Origin: an uncultured Pseudomonadales bacterium
GTDB taxonomy: Bacteria; Pseudomonadota; Gammaproteobacteria; Pseudomonadales; Cellvibrionaceae
Direction: 5' to 3'
Length of the DNA stretch: 64,000 bases
Assembly (NCBI GenBank): GCA_947487765.1
Contig: CANKXO010000001.1
Span: 1,302,001 to 1,366,000 of the forward strand
Part shown: positions 47,182 through 57,502 of the stretch, in pieces
Numbering within the stretch: position 1 is the first letter of the stretch
Layout of the letters: every line of letters begins with the position of its first letter
Program-made: the position numbers and the translations under genes
Notes under the pieces: model-generated
Seen by the model: the letters and a program-made list of their open reading frames with translations, nothing else
What the model was told of the DNA's origin: nothing
The model's database searches: none

Positions 47182-48546
47182 TTAAACTAACTCTTCCTCT
47201 ACCTTAATACCAGACTTTTGTGCTAACTGCACAAAGCCAGGAAAAGACGTCGCTACATGAGCACAGTTATTAACAACTATTGGGCCAGAAGCTCGAAGCG
47301 CTGCTACGGTAAAAGACATAGCGATTCGATGATCATCATGGGTTTCCACTTCACCACCGGTTAACTGTCCGCCCTTAACAATCATCCCATCTGGCGTGGG
47401 TTCGGCATCAACACCTAAAGATTGCAATCCATCCGCCATTACTTGAATTCTGTCGCTCTCTTTTACACGAAGCTCTTCTGCACCCGTCAGAACCGTTGTA
47501 CCTTCAGCACAGGCGGCAGCAACAAACAGGACTGGAAACTCATCAATTGCCAAAGGCACAAGCTCTTCAGGAATATTAATTCCGTGAAGAGGCACATAAC
47601 GCACTCGAATATCAGCGACAGGCTCACCACCGACTTCACTCTGATTAGACAAGGTGATATCTGCACCCATTAACTTTAGAATATTAATAATGCCATCACG
47701 GGTAGGATTGATACCAACATGCTGCAATGTAATATCAGAGCCTGGGGAAATTGAAGCAGCAACCATAAAAAAAGCTGCCGAGGAAATATCTGCAGGAACA
47801 TCAATAGATATAGCAGATAATTTACCACCTCCGACTATTGATACTTTTTTACTTTTGTTTTTACCCTTACTACTTGCTTCACCAGCTTCCGTTACCACAT
47901 CGTAACCAAAACCTCGCAACATACGCTCAGTGTGATCACGAGTTGGAGCAGGCTCTACTACAGATGTTTTCCCTCCAGCATAAATGCCGGCTAACAGTAC
48001 GCAAGATTTGACCTGAGCGCTGGCCATAGGCATATCATAATGAATCGCGCTCAGCTGCCCACCCTGTATGGCCATCGGTGGCCTGCCATCTTCAGCAGTA
48101 TCAACATTGACACCCATTTCCCGCAATGGGTTTGCCACTCGATTCATTGGGCGCCTAGACAAAGACCGATCACCAGTTAATGTTACAGGAAATTTCTGAC
48201 CCGCCATTAAACCCGCTAATAAACGCATAGCCGTCCCCGCATTACCCACATAGAGTTCGCCTTCAGGCTCTTTTAATCCATGCAAACCAACGCCTTGAAT
48301 TTTAACAACTCCATCATTGGGACCTTCTATTTGAACACCCATAGAACGAAATGCTTCTAATGTAGCCAAAGCATCCTCACCCTCAAGAAAGCCATAAACT
48401 TCTGTTGTACCCTCTGCAATTGAGCCCAACATAATAGAGCGATGAGAAATAGATTTATCACCCGGCACACGAATAGCACCAGACAACTGACCGCCGGGCC
48501 GCACGACATAACGTAATAACTGAGAAGCTGAATTTGAAGGTTGCAT
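47182..48546 (-). CDS. aroA: 3-phosphoshikimate 1-carboxyvinyltransferase (EPSP synthase)
   Basis: Shikimate-pathway enzyme of 454 residues. Motifs: VPGDKSISHRSIMLGSIAEG at the N-terminus, GNAGTAMRLLAG near 92, DRSLSRRPMNR, MASAQVKSCVLLAG, RDHTERMLRGFGYDV, and LRVKESDRI near 360. The overall pattern follows the class II group (as in Pseudomonas and CP4), but the inhibitor-pocket residue is Gly (GNAGT), not the Ala of the glyphosate-tolerant CP4 enzyme. It follows tyrA by 52 bases as a separate gene. Confidence 0.95.
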   Translation of the reverse strand: MQPSNSASQLLRYVVRPGGQLSGAIRVPGDKSISHRSIMLGSIAEGTTEVYGFLEGEDALATLEAFRSMGVQIEGPNDGVVKIQGVGLHGLKEPEGELYVGNAGTAMRLLAGLMAGQKFPVTLTGDRSLSRRPMNRVANPLREMGVNVDTAEDGRPPMAIQGGQLSAIHYDMPMASAQVKSCVLLAGIYAGGKTSVVEPAPTRDHTERMLRGFGYDVVTEAGEASSKGKNKSKKVSIVGGGKLSAISIDVPADISSAAFFMVAASISPGSDITLQHVGINPTRDGIINILKLMGADITLSNQSEVGGEPVADIRVRYVPLHGINIPEELVPLAIDEFPVLFVAAACAEGTTVLTGAEELRVKESDRIQVMADGLQSLGVDAEPTPDGMIVKGGQLTGGEVETHDDHRIAMSFTVAALRASGPIVVNNCAHVATSFPGFVQLAQKSGIKVEEELV

Positions 48547-48598
48547 AAATAAAATTTAGATAATTATCTTTCTCTGATTAATAATTTCAGTCAATGCT

Positions 48599-49546
48599 TT
48601 ACTCATCAGTTTTTGATGAAGCGGCTTCATTAACAAGGGACGAAAATAGATCACGTGCTGTTTTAGCACGCTTAAATACTGTCAACAATGTCTCACTATC
48701 TTTTTCAGCAATCGCCTGACGTAAATTCATCAAGTTATTCTGAAAAAGGTCAATCGTCTTTAAAATCTCATCACTATTGGCACACATAATATCGTGCCAC
48801 ATCGTCGGGTCACTACTGGCTATTCGAGTAAAGTCACGGAAGCCACCAGCGGCATACCGAAAAATATTTTCATTCTCAGAATCATTCGCTAAGGTATCAA
48901 CCAAGGAATAAGCAATGGCATGAGGTAAATGACTAGTGGCGGCCAATACTGCATCATGCTCTTGTACAGGCATTGTTAAGACTTCAGCCCCAACTGTTTC
49001 CCACATAGTAACAATGCGTCGATAATGATCGTCACCGGTTTCTTTTTCAGGTGTCAAAATTACTCGGTGATCAACATAAAGATCTGGGTTTGCAGCCATG
49101 ACACCACTTTTTTCAGAACCTGCAATGGGATGCCCAGGTACAAATTGCGCTGGCAATTCACCATAAGCATGCCGCACAGCCTCAAGTACACTACCCTTAA
49201 CACTTGCACCATCGGTAACAGTGACTTCTGAATCCAGCAATACTTGAATATCTGCAATCGACTCTGGGACACTTAATGTAGGAACACCAATAAAAACAAT
49301 ATCACCAGCCGTTAATTCGTCGGCGATTTCCTTGAGAGAAAGCACTGCACGATCAACAATCCCTTCTTTTAGCGCAAAATCTGCTGTTTGTTGGCGACGA
49401 ACGACACCGATAATCTCACGATTAACGTCTGAATTGTCCTGCAAAGAATCACCAGCCAACTTTTTACGAGATTTATATGCGGAAGCTAAACTGCCACCAA
49501 TCAAACCAAGGCCAATAATGACAAGTTTAGAAGAAGATAGAGTCAT
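48599..49546 (-). CDS. tyrA: prephenate/arogenate dehydrogenase (TyrA family)
   Basis: 315-residue NAD-dependent enzyme for tyrosine synthesis. The Rossmann motif VIIGLGLIGGSLASAY is at the N-terminus. The active-site signature FVPGHPIAGSEKSGV is near 135, and ATSHLPHAIAYSLVDTL and AAGGFRDFTRIASSDP fix the family. In Pseudomonas this domain is fused to AroA; here it ends 52 bases before a free-standing aroA. It starts 12 bases after pheA. Confidence 0.92.
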   Translation of the reverse strand: MTLSSSKLVIIGLGLIGGSLASAYKSRKKLAGDSLQDNSDVNREIIGVVRRQQTADFALKEGIVDRAVLSLKEIADELTAGDIVFIGVPTLSVPESIADIQVLLDSEVTVTDGASVKGSVLEAVRHAYGELPAQFVPGHPIAGSEKSGVMAANPDLYVDHRVILTPEKETGDDHYRRIVTMWETVGAEVLTMPVQEHDAVLAATSHLPHAIAYSLVDTLANDSENENIFRYAAGGFRDFTRIASSDPTMWHDIMCANSDEILKTIDLFQNNLMNLRQAIAEKDSETLLTVFKRAKTARDLFSSLVNEAASSKTDE

Positions 49547-49558
49547 ATCAGAAAACAG

Positions 49559-50665
49559 TTAAAGAACACCAACAGGATAAGAGCCTAACACTTTCAATTC
49601 AGCTGAAGCACTGGCAACCTCTTTAAGAGCATTTTTAACGATACTCTCATCCTTATGGCCTTTGATATCGATAAAGAAAATATAATTCCAGACGCTGCTG
49701 CGTGATGGGCGTGATTGCAAACGTGTCATATCGATACCTAAACGATGAAACGGCTCTAGGATGTCATGCAATGCACCAGGCTTGTCTCGCACAGAGATAA
49801 TTAATGAAGTTTTATCGTTACCATTGCCACTTGAGGGTACTTTTTGTGTACCAATAACCAAGAAGCGTGTGGAATTATCGGGAGAATCTTCAATTTTTTC
49901 AGCCAGTATACTTAAACCATACAATTCCGACGCTGTAATACCGGCAATAGCGGCTGAATTCCACTCTCCCTTAATACGTTTTGCTGCTTCCGCATTACTG
50001 CTAACAGGAACGCGCTCTGCATTAGGGTAATTTGCATCTAACCATTTGCGGCACTGAGCCAAACTCTGAGGGTGAGAATAGATACGAGAGATTTTTTCTA
50101 CATTAGTGACATCAGAAACCAAAAGGTTTTGATGAATACGCAGAACTACTTCACCACAAATATGAATATTAGAATCAATAAAACTATCTAAGGTATGGGT
50201 AACAACACCTTCTGTCGAGTTTTCGACCGGAACAACACCATAATTTACAGCACCAGCCTCTACTTCGCGAAAGACTTCATCAATAGCGCCCATTGGTTGA
50301 GGAACAGCTGAATGGCCAAAGTGTTTAGCGACAGCTTGCTGAGTAAAGGTGCCTTCAGGTCCTAAAAAAGCAACTTTAATGGGTTGCTCTAATGCCAAGC
50401 AAGCCGACATGATTTCACGAAATAAACGAGCCATTTCTTCATTCGTTAAAGGGCCATTTTTTTCTTCGTTGTATTCCATTACTTTGCGTAAAACTTGGGC
50501 CTCTCGCTCAGGGCGGTAGTAAACTGTGTCCTGTTCTCCTGCAGCTTTTTTAACTTCGGCAACTGTTTGCGCGCAACGAGCACGTGAACTAATTAACTCA
50601 ACAATTTTACAATCAATGTCATCAATTTCTTCACGCAGGTCGTCTAGGCTTTTTGTCGTGGTCAT
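49559..50665 (-). CDS. pheA: bifunctional chorismate mutase/prephenate dehydratase (P-protein)
   Basis: 368 residues. An AroQ chorismate mutase covers about 1-92 (LDDLREEIDDIDCKIVELIS). Prephenate dehydratase covers about 96-275 with VAFLGPEGTFTQQA, VVPVENSTEGVV and the NSTRFLVIG motif. An ACT regulatory domain at 285-368 has GALHDILEPF and a QSRPSR in place of ESRPSR, the phenylalanine-binding segment. AAGG precedes the ATG by seven bases. Serine and histidinol-phosphate aminotransferase genes that flank it in Pseudomonas are missing here. Confidence 0.96.
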   Translation of the reverse strand: MTTTKSLDDLREEIDDIDCKIVELISSRARCAQTVAEVKKAAGEQDTVYYRPEREAQVLRKVMEYNEEKNGPLTNEEMARLFREIMSACLALEQPIKVAFLGPEGTFTQQAVAKHFGHSAVPQPMGAIDEVFREVEAGAVNYGVVPVENSTEGVVTHTLDSFIDSNIHICGEVVLRIHQNLLVSDVTNVEKISRIYSHPQSLAQCRKWLDANYPNAERVPVSSNAEAAKRIKGEWNSAAIAGITASELYGLSILAEKIEDSPDNSTRFLVIGTQKVPSSGNGNDKTSLIISVRDKPGALHDILEPFHRLGIDMTRLQSRPSRSSVWNYIFFIDIKGHKDESIVKNALKEVASASAELKVLGSYPVGVL

Positions 50666-50761
50666 ATATTAACCTTAAAACACTCTCTTCAAAAAAATCA
50701 TCAGAAAATTCCAGAAAAATTTTCAAAAAGTTATAGAATAAATTTTAAATCAGCAACACCG

Positions 50762-53362
50762 TTAGTCTTCAGTATCAGATTGACCTGAGCCGGTATCGGT
50801 ATCAGCTTCTACCTCAGCGACATCAACCACTTCTGGCTCTTCGATACGTTCAACACCAATCACATGTTCATCAGTTTTAACGCGAATAACTCGAACACCT
50901 TGTGTATTCCGACCAGATAGAGAAACTTCATCAACACGAGTCCGCACCAATGTACCCTGATCCGAAATTAGCATAATCTCGTCACCATCAAAGACTTGAA
51001 CAGCCCCCACAAGTGAACCATTACGATCACTGCACTGCATGGCAATCATACCCTTACCGCCACGACCTTTGGTTGGGTATTCTGTAATTAATGTGCGCTT
51101 ACCATAACCATTTTCACTAACAGTTAATACCTTGCCTTCATCTTTAGGAATAACCATTGAGATAACTGTTTGCTCTTCACCAAGACGAATACCTCTAACA
51201 CCTCGCGAGGTTCGACCCATTGCACGAACATCAGCTTCACTAAAGCGAACAGCTTTTCCTTCAGATGAAAACAACATCACATCACAATCACCATCAGTGA
51301 CTGCGGTACCGACCAAATGATCACCTTCAACAAGATCCAATGCAATTAGACCTACACTTCGTGGGCGAGCAAATTGTGTCAGAGGTGTTTTCTTAACTGT
51401 TCCGTTGGATGTTGCCATAAAGATAAAATGATCATCATCGTATTCGCGCACAGGCAAAATGGAGGTAATACGCTCACCTTCATCAAGCGGCAACAAATTG
51501 ATCATGGGTCGACCGCGAGACTGACGGCCCGCCAACGGAATTTGGAAAACTTTCAACCAATAAACTTTACCGGCATTGGTAAAACATAAAATAGTATCGT
51601 GCGTACTGGCTATCAATAAATGCTCAACAAAGTCTTCATCTTTTACTGACGTCGCCGCTTTACCCATACCACCTCGGCGCTGTGCCTGATAGTCCGTCAG
51701 TGGTTGAGTTTTCGCATAACCACCATGAGAGATAGTCACAACCCGATCTTCTTCAGTAATAAGATCTTCTATCGTCAAATCACGTTTTGAACTTTGAATA
51801 TCAGTACGACGCTCATCACCATAATTTTGTAAAATTTCTTCTAACTCTTCACGAATAACCGCCATTAAACGAAGAGCATTATTCAGAATCTCTAAATACT
51901 CAGCGATTATTTCTAGTTTTTCCTGGTATTCATTAAGTAGCTTGTCATACTCCATGCCCGTTAAGCGGTGTAAGCGCAAATCTAGAATTGCTTGAGCTTG
52001 AGCAGGAGACAGATAATATTCATTCCCCTCACCACGCAAACCATATTCTTCTGGCAATTCTTCAGGCCGACAAGCATCTGAACCGGCACGCTCTAAAAAT
52101 TGCAAGACAGAACTAGCAGCCCAACCACGTGTTAACAAGCCTTTTTTCGCTTCTGCTGGACTTGCTGAACCACGAATTAATTCAATAACTTCATCAATAT
52201 TAGAAATAGCAACAGCCAACCCTTCTAATATATGCCCACGCTCACGAGCTTTACGCAGTAAATACACTGTACGGCGAGTAACTACTTCACGGCGATGGCG
52301 AACAAAACACTCAAGTAATTCTTTCAGGTTCAGTGTCTTTGGCTGGCCATCAACCAGTGCAACAACATTAATGCCGAATACGCTTTCAAGTTGTGTCTGC
52401 GCATAAAGATTGTTTAGTACAACTTCGCCCAACTCACCACGCTTAAGCTCAATAACAACACGAATATCTTTGGTAGATTCATCACGCAGCTCAGAAATAC
52501 CTTCTATTTTTTTCTCTTTAACCAGCTCTGCAATTTTTTCGATCAATCGGCTCTTATTAAGCTGGTAAGGAATTTCTGTAATGATGATAGTTTCTTTATT
52601 GGCCTTATCGTCGCGCTCAATATCCGCTTTTGCGCGAAGGTAAATACGGCCACGACCTGTTCGATATGCCTGAACAATACCCGCACGACCATTAATCGTT
52701 GCACCTGTTGGAAAATCTGGGCCAGGGATGATTTCCATCAACTCATCAATAGTAATGTCGTTATTATCAATAAGAGCCAAACAACCTTTTACCACTTCAG
52801 TGAGGTTATGAGGAGGAATGTTCGTCGCCATGCCAACAGCAATACCCGAAGAGCCATTCACCAACAGATTAGGTACACGAGTAGGCATTACTTCAGGAAT
52901 AAGTTCTGTGCCGTCATAGTTAGGCACAAAATTGACCGTCTCTTTATCTAGATCAGCTAACAGATCATGAGCAATTTTCTTCATGCGTATTTCGGTATAA
53001 CGCATGGCAGCCGCACTGTCGCCATCAATAGAGCCAAAGTTGCCCTGACCATCAACCAAGGTATAACGCAAGGAGAAGTCCTGAGCCATACGAACAATGG
53101 TGTCATATACCGCCGAGTCACCATGAGGGTGATACTTACCTATAACATCGCCAACGACACGAGCCGATTTTTTATACGGTTTATTCCAATCGTTATTGAG
53201 TTCGTTCATCGCAAACAATACGCGACGGTGAACGGGTTTGAGGCCATCTCGAACATCGGGTAAAGCACGCCCGACAATTACACTCATGGCATAATCAAGG
53301 TAGGATTGTTTTAATTCATCTTCAATACTGACGGGGGAAACATCTTGCGCCAAATCGCCCAT
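50762..53362 (-). CDS. gyrA: DNA gyrase subunit A
   Basis: Breakage-reunion subunit (866 residues). The winged-helix/tower core has catalytic Tyr122 in MRYTEIRM. The quinolone-binding region keeps Ser83 and Asp87 ([10 protein letters not shown]), the susceptible form. The C-terminal beta-pinwheel starts around 530 and carries the GyrA-box QRRGGMGK. The tail is acidic ([17 protein letters not shown]). Numbering matches E. coli exactly through the quinolone region. It stands 96 bases upstream of pheA. Confidence 0.98.
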   Translation of the reverse strand: MGDLAQDVSPVSIEDELKQSYLDYAMSVIVGRALPDVRDGLKPVHRRVLFAMNELNNDWNKPYKKSARVVGDVIGKYHPHGDSAVYDTIVRMAQDFSLRYTLVDGQGNFGSIDGDSAAAMRYTEIRMKKIAHDLLADLDKETVNFVPNYDGTELIPEVMPTRVPNLLVNGSSGIAVGMATNIPPHNLTEVVKGCLALIDNNDITIDELMEIIPGPDFPTGATINGRAGIVQAYRTGRGRIYLRAKADIERDDKANKETIIITEIPYQLNKSRLIEKIAELVKEKKIEGISELRDESTKDIRVVIELKRGELGEVVLNNLYAQTQLESVFGINVVALVDGQPKTLNLKELLECFVRHRREVVTRRTVYLLRKARERGHILEGLAVAISNIDEVIELIRGSASPAEAKKGLLTRGWAASSVLQFLERAGSDACRPEELPEEYGLRGEGNEYYLSPAQAQAILDLRLHRLTGMEYDKLLNEYQEKLEIIAEYLEILNNALRLMAVIREELEEILQNYGDERRTDIQSSKRDLTIEDLITEEDRVVTISHGGYAKTQPLTDYQAQRRGGMGKAATSVKDEDFVEHLLIASTHDTILCFTNAGKVYWLKVFQIPLAGRQSRGRPMINLLPLDEGERITSILPVREYDDDHFIFMATSNGTVKKTPLTQFARPRSVGLIALDLVEGDHLVGTAVTDGDCDVMLFSSEGKAVRFSEADVRAMGRTSRGVRGIRLGEEQTVISMVIPKDEGKVLTVSENGYGKRTLITEYPTKGRGGKGMIAMQCSDRNGSLVGAVQVFDGDEIMLISDQGTLVRTRVDEVSLSGRNTQGVRVIRVKTDEHVIGVERIEEPEVVDVAEVEADTDTGSGQSDTED

Positions 53363-53610
53363 GTGTCTAATGCCTGTTCCACTGTAATTATATGATTAAA
53401 TATGAAGCAATTACTTCCACATTAGCGAAAGATAATGCCCTAGCAAAAACCAGAAATTGTACCATAACTTAGCAATAGGTAGCGAACCCAAATTTAGGAT
53501 GAAGTTCACCCTCTACGAGGGGTTTTCATTAAATCCATAAAATGCCTAAAAACAGCTATAATAACTAAGTAGTCAGCTCCCATAGATGTATCAAGCGAGT
53601 CGAAATATCA

Positions 53611-55299
53611 GTGAAATTACAAGTTAAATTACGCCCGACCCTGTTTCTTGCATTCGCAGTTGTCGCACTAGTTCCTGTATTAACATTAAGCATTTGGTTA
53701 CAAAATACCGCCTATACCAAAGCAATAGAGCAAGTCAAAGAAAAACATCTTTTACTGGCTAAACACCTGACCTTTACTATTGACCGTTATGTTCTGGATA
53801 TAGCGCATATATTAGACACAGCCCTATACGAGCATGCCGCACTCTCTTCTCACAACCAGCCCCATTTCGATGAATTTATGACGCTATTCTATCGAATGGG
53901 CATTCAGATGATTGCACAGGTAGAAACAGGGGCTGAAACCCAAATCGTATTTGGTGATCCACGACATCAACCTAAAATAGGGCTCGAAGCAATTAAACAA
54001 AAGCCCACGAATCCGATTACACAAACCAATAAAACCTTAATCAGCCAACTCTCACATAACCAAAACAATATACCCACTATTTATATTCTCTTTAATAAAA
54101 CAAAAGACAGGCTAAATAGCCATACTGAAAATGATTCTGTTTATATTATTGCTCTTTCAACAGATTTTATTATTGAGCTTCAAAAATCGATTAATTTCGG
54201 CATAAAGGGACACGCCGCTATTGTTGATGCGTCAGGTTATGTCATTGCACATCCAAAAGCAGAATGGCAACAATCGATTAAAAATATCGCAACACTTAAA
54301 CCTGTAGCCGAAATGCTGAAAGGTAACTCTGGTGTTTCACAGTTTTATTCCCCCGCTATAAAAGCCGATATGATTAGCGGTTATTCCACCGTTAAAAAAA
54401 CCGGCTGGGGCGTTATGGTTCCTCAGCCCATGTCTGAACTCAAACAGGAAGCGAGAAATAGCTGGCTTAATGGATTAATCATCGCTGTCCTGGGCTTACT
54501 TATTGCATCGCTTATTGCGTTATCACTCGCAAACTTCCTCACCTTACCAATACAATTCGTACTCAAATCGATAAAAGGCTTGGCTCGCGGTGAAACAACA
54601 CAGACTCCCCCTGACTTTTTTCGCGGCGTAAAAATTAAAGAAGCAGATGAATTACTTCAATCTTTTCATAAAACAGCCATTAATATTCATCAGGCAACAG
54701 AAGAACTTGAATCCAGAGTAGAAGAAAGAACCTCTGAATTACAGGAAGAAATCAATGAGCGTAAAAAAATCGAAGAAAAAATTCGCCACATTGCTACACA
54801 TGATGAATTAACAGGACTTGCAAATAGAGCACTACTTATCGACCGGCTTAAGTTATCTCTGTCGCAAGCAAACCGTAACAAAACGTTAACCGCTTTACTG
54901 TTCTTAGATTTAGATAAGTTCAAACCCGTTAACGATTCTTATGGTCACGCTATTGGTGATGCACTACTACAAATAGTCGCACAACGCATTCAAGAATCCA
55001 TACGCACCACAGATACTGCCGCTCGTTATGCTGGCGATGAATTTGTCGTCCTTTTAAATGAAGTGGCAGGAATGAATGACGTTAACCAATTAGCCAAAAA
55101 AATATTATCCAACCTAAGCCAACCTTACCTTATCGATAACATGACATTGAATATAAGCTCTAGTATCGGTGGTATTCTAGTATCGGCACAATCCTCACTG
55201 TCTCAGGATACGATGATAGAACAAGCAGATACCCTTATGTATGTATCGAAAGAACAAGGAGGTAACACTATTAATCTCCGCTCCCTTGTAGACACCTAA
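53611..55299 (+). CDS. membrane diguanylate cyclase with extracytoplasmic sensor, HAMP and GGDEF domains
   Basis: 562 residues; start GTG. Membrane helices at about 11-29 and 286-310 bracket a periplasmic Cache-like sensor. A HAMP segment follows (LANFLTLPIQFVLKSIKGLA), then a coiled coil (ELESRVEERTSELQEEINERKKI) and a GGDEF domain at about 390-555. The active-site loop reads RYAGDEFVVL, i.e. AGDEF instead of GGDEF, a change still found in active cyclases. An RTTD inhibitory site lies five residues upstream, so product feedback by c-di-GMP is expected. DKFKPVNDSYGHAIGD provides the metal/GTP contacts. Monocistronic, divergent from gyrA across 248 bases without other clear features. Confidence 0.9.
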   Translation: MKLQVKLRPTLFLAFAVVALVPVLTLSIWLQNTAYTKAIEQVKEKHLLLAKHLTFTIDRYVLDIAHILDTALYEHAALSSHNQPHFDEFMTLFYRMGIQMIAQVETGAETQIVFGDPRHQPKIGLEAIKQKPTNPITQTNKTLISQLSHNQNNIPTIYILFNKTKDRLNSHTENDSVYIIALSTDFIIELQKSINFGIKGHAAIVDASGYVIAHPKAEWQQSIKNIATLKPVAEMLKGNSGVSQFYSPAIKADMISGYSTVKKTGWGVMVPQPMSELKQEARNSWLNGLIIAVLGLLIASLIALSLANFLTLPIQFVLKSIKGLARGETTQTPPDFFRGVKIKEADELLQSFHKTAINIHQATEELESRVEERTSELQEEINERKKIEEKIRHIATHDELTGLANRALLIDRLKLSLSQANRNKTLTALLFLDLDKFKPVNDSYGHAIGDALLQIVAQRIQESIRTTDTAARYAGDEFVVLLNEVAGMNDVNQLAKKILSNLSQPYLIDNMTLNISSSIGGILVSAQSSLSQDTMIEQADTLMYVSKEQGGNTINLRSLVDT

Positions 55300-55395
55300 A
55301 AACCTGCGCTTACATCACAACACCTTACAACTATCACACGATAAAACTTGAGACACTCAACCAAAAAGCATCTCAAGCTTATTGACACAACAATG

Positions 55396-55668
55396 TTACT
55401 CCTGCCTCCGCCTTATCAGGTAAGGATGCCTGGACCGAAATTTTTTGTAGCGTCGGTTTGGTTGCACCTGCTCCCGTTTCTTGCGCACAACGCTTTTAAT
55501 AGGAACAATTTCTTCTTGAACGCGGCAAAGACCAACATCTTTTAATAAGCGCGCATCTAAACGAGCCAGCGCACGTTCAGATTCACGTTTACGCTGGCGT
55601 GCCTTATAGGCAGCAAAGGCATGAACAATAAATTGGTAAATCGGGTTAAATAGTTTAGTGATCAACAT
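55396..55668 (-). CDS. DUF1127-type small basic protein
   Basis: 90 residues, strongly basic in the C-terminal half (KKREQVQPNRRYKKFRSRHP). The middle section SERALARLDARLLKDVGLCR matches the short DUF1127 motif (L..LDDRLLKDIGLSR). Small DUF1127 proteins in other proteobacteria affect phosphate, RNA turnover or stress responses; no role can be assigned here. GAGGAG lies five bases before the ATG. Convergent with the diguanylate cyclase gene. Confidence 0.75.
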   Translation of the reverse strand: MLITKLFNPIYQFIVHAFAAYKARQRKRESERALARLDARLLKDVGLCRVQEEIVPIKSVVRKKREQVQPNRRYKKFRSRHPYLIRRRQE

Positions 55669-55730
55669 AACGTCTCCTCGGTAGAAGACCGTTGACTTAT
55701 CGAAGAAACTGGGAAATTAATGCTAGACAG

Positions 55731-55754
55731 TGACCGCGATAAGTTCCGCGGTCA
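55731..55754. repeat. 8-bp GC-rich hairpin upstream of the DUF1127 gene
   Basis: Arms TGACCGCG (55731-55738) and CGCGGTCA (55747-55754) around eight bases stand out in AT-rich sequence, 63-86 bases before the DUF1127 ATG (leftward) and 23 before the possible small gene at 55777. No T-run follows. It may be an operator or a 5'-UTR element. Confidence 0.4.
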
Positions 55755-55776
55755 TGATATAAATTATTTCTAAATT

Positions 55777-55905
55777 GTGACTATATCAAGAGCACACGGA
55801 GAAGGCATCGGCCAAATCTTATGGGCGATTGTCATCGTATACATCGGTAGTGATCTATTGCTAGATGTACCTTTTGCTGCAAAAGCAGTGTATGTAAATA
55901 ATTGA
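55777..55905 (+). CDS. possible 42-residue membrane peptide
   Basis: A GTG-initiated frame in the 493-base gap 55669-56161. It reads VTISRAHGEGIGQILWAIVI, then VYIGSDLLLDVPFAAKAVYV and NN, and ends with TGA at 55903-55905. The central 20 residues are hydrophobic enough for one membrane helix, with an amphipathic tail. An in-frame TAA lies two codons before the GTG and no Shine-Dalgarno is visible, so it may be a remnant of a larger gene or not translated. The rest of the gap to 56161 is AT-rich without other recognisable features. Confidence 0.3.
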   Translation: MTISRAHGEGIGQILWAIVIVYIGSDLLLDVPFAAKAVYVNN

Positions 55906-56161
55906 TGATTCATCATGTGACTTAATTTAATTTTAAAATTCTACAATTTAGAAATACAAAAACGTCCGGAATTGGACGCTATGAAGTATACTCCAGTTTT
56001 ATTTAATTGCTAGCGCTTAATCGTAAATATTGACTCACTTATCATATTAAAGATGAACCAACGCATTATCTCCGATAGTTTTGCGTTAAAATGCTGAGAT
56101 TAAACAGATAAACAATATTTCCAGCTATAAAAATACAGACTAGGCACAAAAATCATCTACT

Positions 56162-57502
56162 ATGAATCAGGCAACCGCACAGAACACCTCACAGCAATGT
56201 GATTTACTAATCCACGCAAAATGGATTGTTCCCATTATTCCGAAGAACAAGGTATTTACTGACTGCTCTATCGTAATCAACAATGGAAAGATTGCTTCAA
56301 TCATACCAACTACTGAAGCCAAGAATCGTTACGACGCCTCAAATACTATTCAACTAGATGAACATATAGTAATGCCAGGGTTAATTAACGCTCATGGGCA
56401 TGCAGCCATGAATCTACTTCGAGGTTATGCTGATGATTTGCCACTAAATACCTGGCTTAATGACCATATCTGGCCCGCAGAAGGCCAGCATGTGTCTGCT
56501 AAATTTGTAAAAGAAGGTACTCAATTAGCCATTGCCGAAATGATCCGCAGTGGCACCACATGCTTTTCAGATATGTATTTTTTCCCTGAAGAAGCCGCAT
56601 TAGCCGCTCACGATGCAGGTATTCGCTGCCAAATCACATTCCCTATTCTAGAATTCCCTAGTGCCTGGGCTAAAAATGCAGATGACTACATCAACAAAGG
56701 CCTAGCCATACGGGATCAGTATCGCTCCCACGAACTCATTAAGGTTAATTTTGGCCCTCATGCTCCTTACACTGTTAGCGATGAAACCTTTGAACGCATT
56801 GCGGTATTAGCACCAGAGCTACAGGCGAGTATACAAGTCCATTTGCATGAAACAGCCGATGAGATCACCCAAGCCTTAGCTGATAATGGCAAACGACCCA
56901 TTCAAAGACTTTTTGACCTGAATGTGCTGACACCTTTTACCCAGTGTGTACATATGACATCCTTGAACAAAATGGATTTCACCTTACTTAAACAATCCGG
57001 CTCTCATGTTATTCATTGCCCCGAATCTAATTTAAAATTAGCCAGCGGCTTCTGCCCCGTAAACGAATTACTGGACGAAGGAATTAACGTTGCGTTAGGC
57101 ACTGACGGCTGTGCCAGCAACAATAACTTGGATATGTTTGGCGAAATGCATACAGCTGCACTACTGGGTAAAGGCGTCGCCAAAAATGCTGCTGCCCTAA
57201 GCGCCCACCAAGTATTGGAAATGGCAACCATCAATGGCGCCAAAGCATTGGGGATTGACGAACTAACCGGCAGTCTCGAGGCCGGAAAAGCTGCAGACAT
57301 TATTGCCCTAAAACTTGACCCTATTGAACAAAAACCAATGTATGATCCCATTTCGCAATTGGTATACACTCACAATGGACACCGCATCAGTCACAGCTGG
57401 GTTCAAGGTCGCGCATTAATGACCGATAGAAAATTACAAACACTTAACGAACGCGAGATTATTGCCAACACTCAATATTGGCAGGATATGATTCAACCAT
57501 GA
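56162..57502 (+). CDS. mtaD: 5-methylthioadenosine/S-adenosylhomocysteine deaminase (TRZ/ATZ family)
   Basis: Zinc amidohydrolase of 446 residues that deaminates MTA or SAH in purine/methionine salvage. Metal ligands: [13 protein letters not shown] (His-x-His near 76-78), HLHETADE near 230, HMTSL near 263 and [17 protein letters not shown] with the Asp near 307. [11 protein letters not shown] is part of the substrate site. It is the first gene of an mtaD-ubiG-mupP-yciK run conserved in Pseudomonas. The start has no strong ribosome site. Confidence 0.9.
   Translation: MNQATAQNTSQQCDLLIHAKWIVPIIPKNKVFTDCSIVINNGKIASIIPTTEAKNRYDASNTIQLDEHIVMPGLINAHGHAAMNLLRGYADDLPLNTWLNDHIWPAEGQHVSAKFVKEGTQLAIAEMIRSGTTCFSDMYFFPEEAALAAHDAGIRCQITFPILEFPSAWAKNADDYINKGLAIRDQYRSHELIKVNFGPHAPYTVSDETFERIAVLAPELQASIQVHLHETADEITQALADNGKRPIQRLFDLNVLTPFTQCVHMTSLNKMDFTLLKQSGSHVIHCPESNLKLASGFCPVNELLDEGINVALGTDGCASNNNLDMFGEMHTAALLGKGVAKNAAALSAHQVLEMATINGAKALGIDELTGSLEAGKAADIIALKLDPIEQKPMYDPISQLVYTHNGHRISHSWVQGRALMTDRKLQTLNEREIIANTQYWQDMIQP

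Noticed and set aside
55348..55545. 65-codon rightward frame opposite the DUF1127 gene
   Set aside because: Antisense to a gene with a good ribosome site and a family motif; no support of its own.
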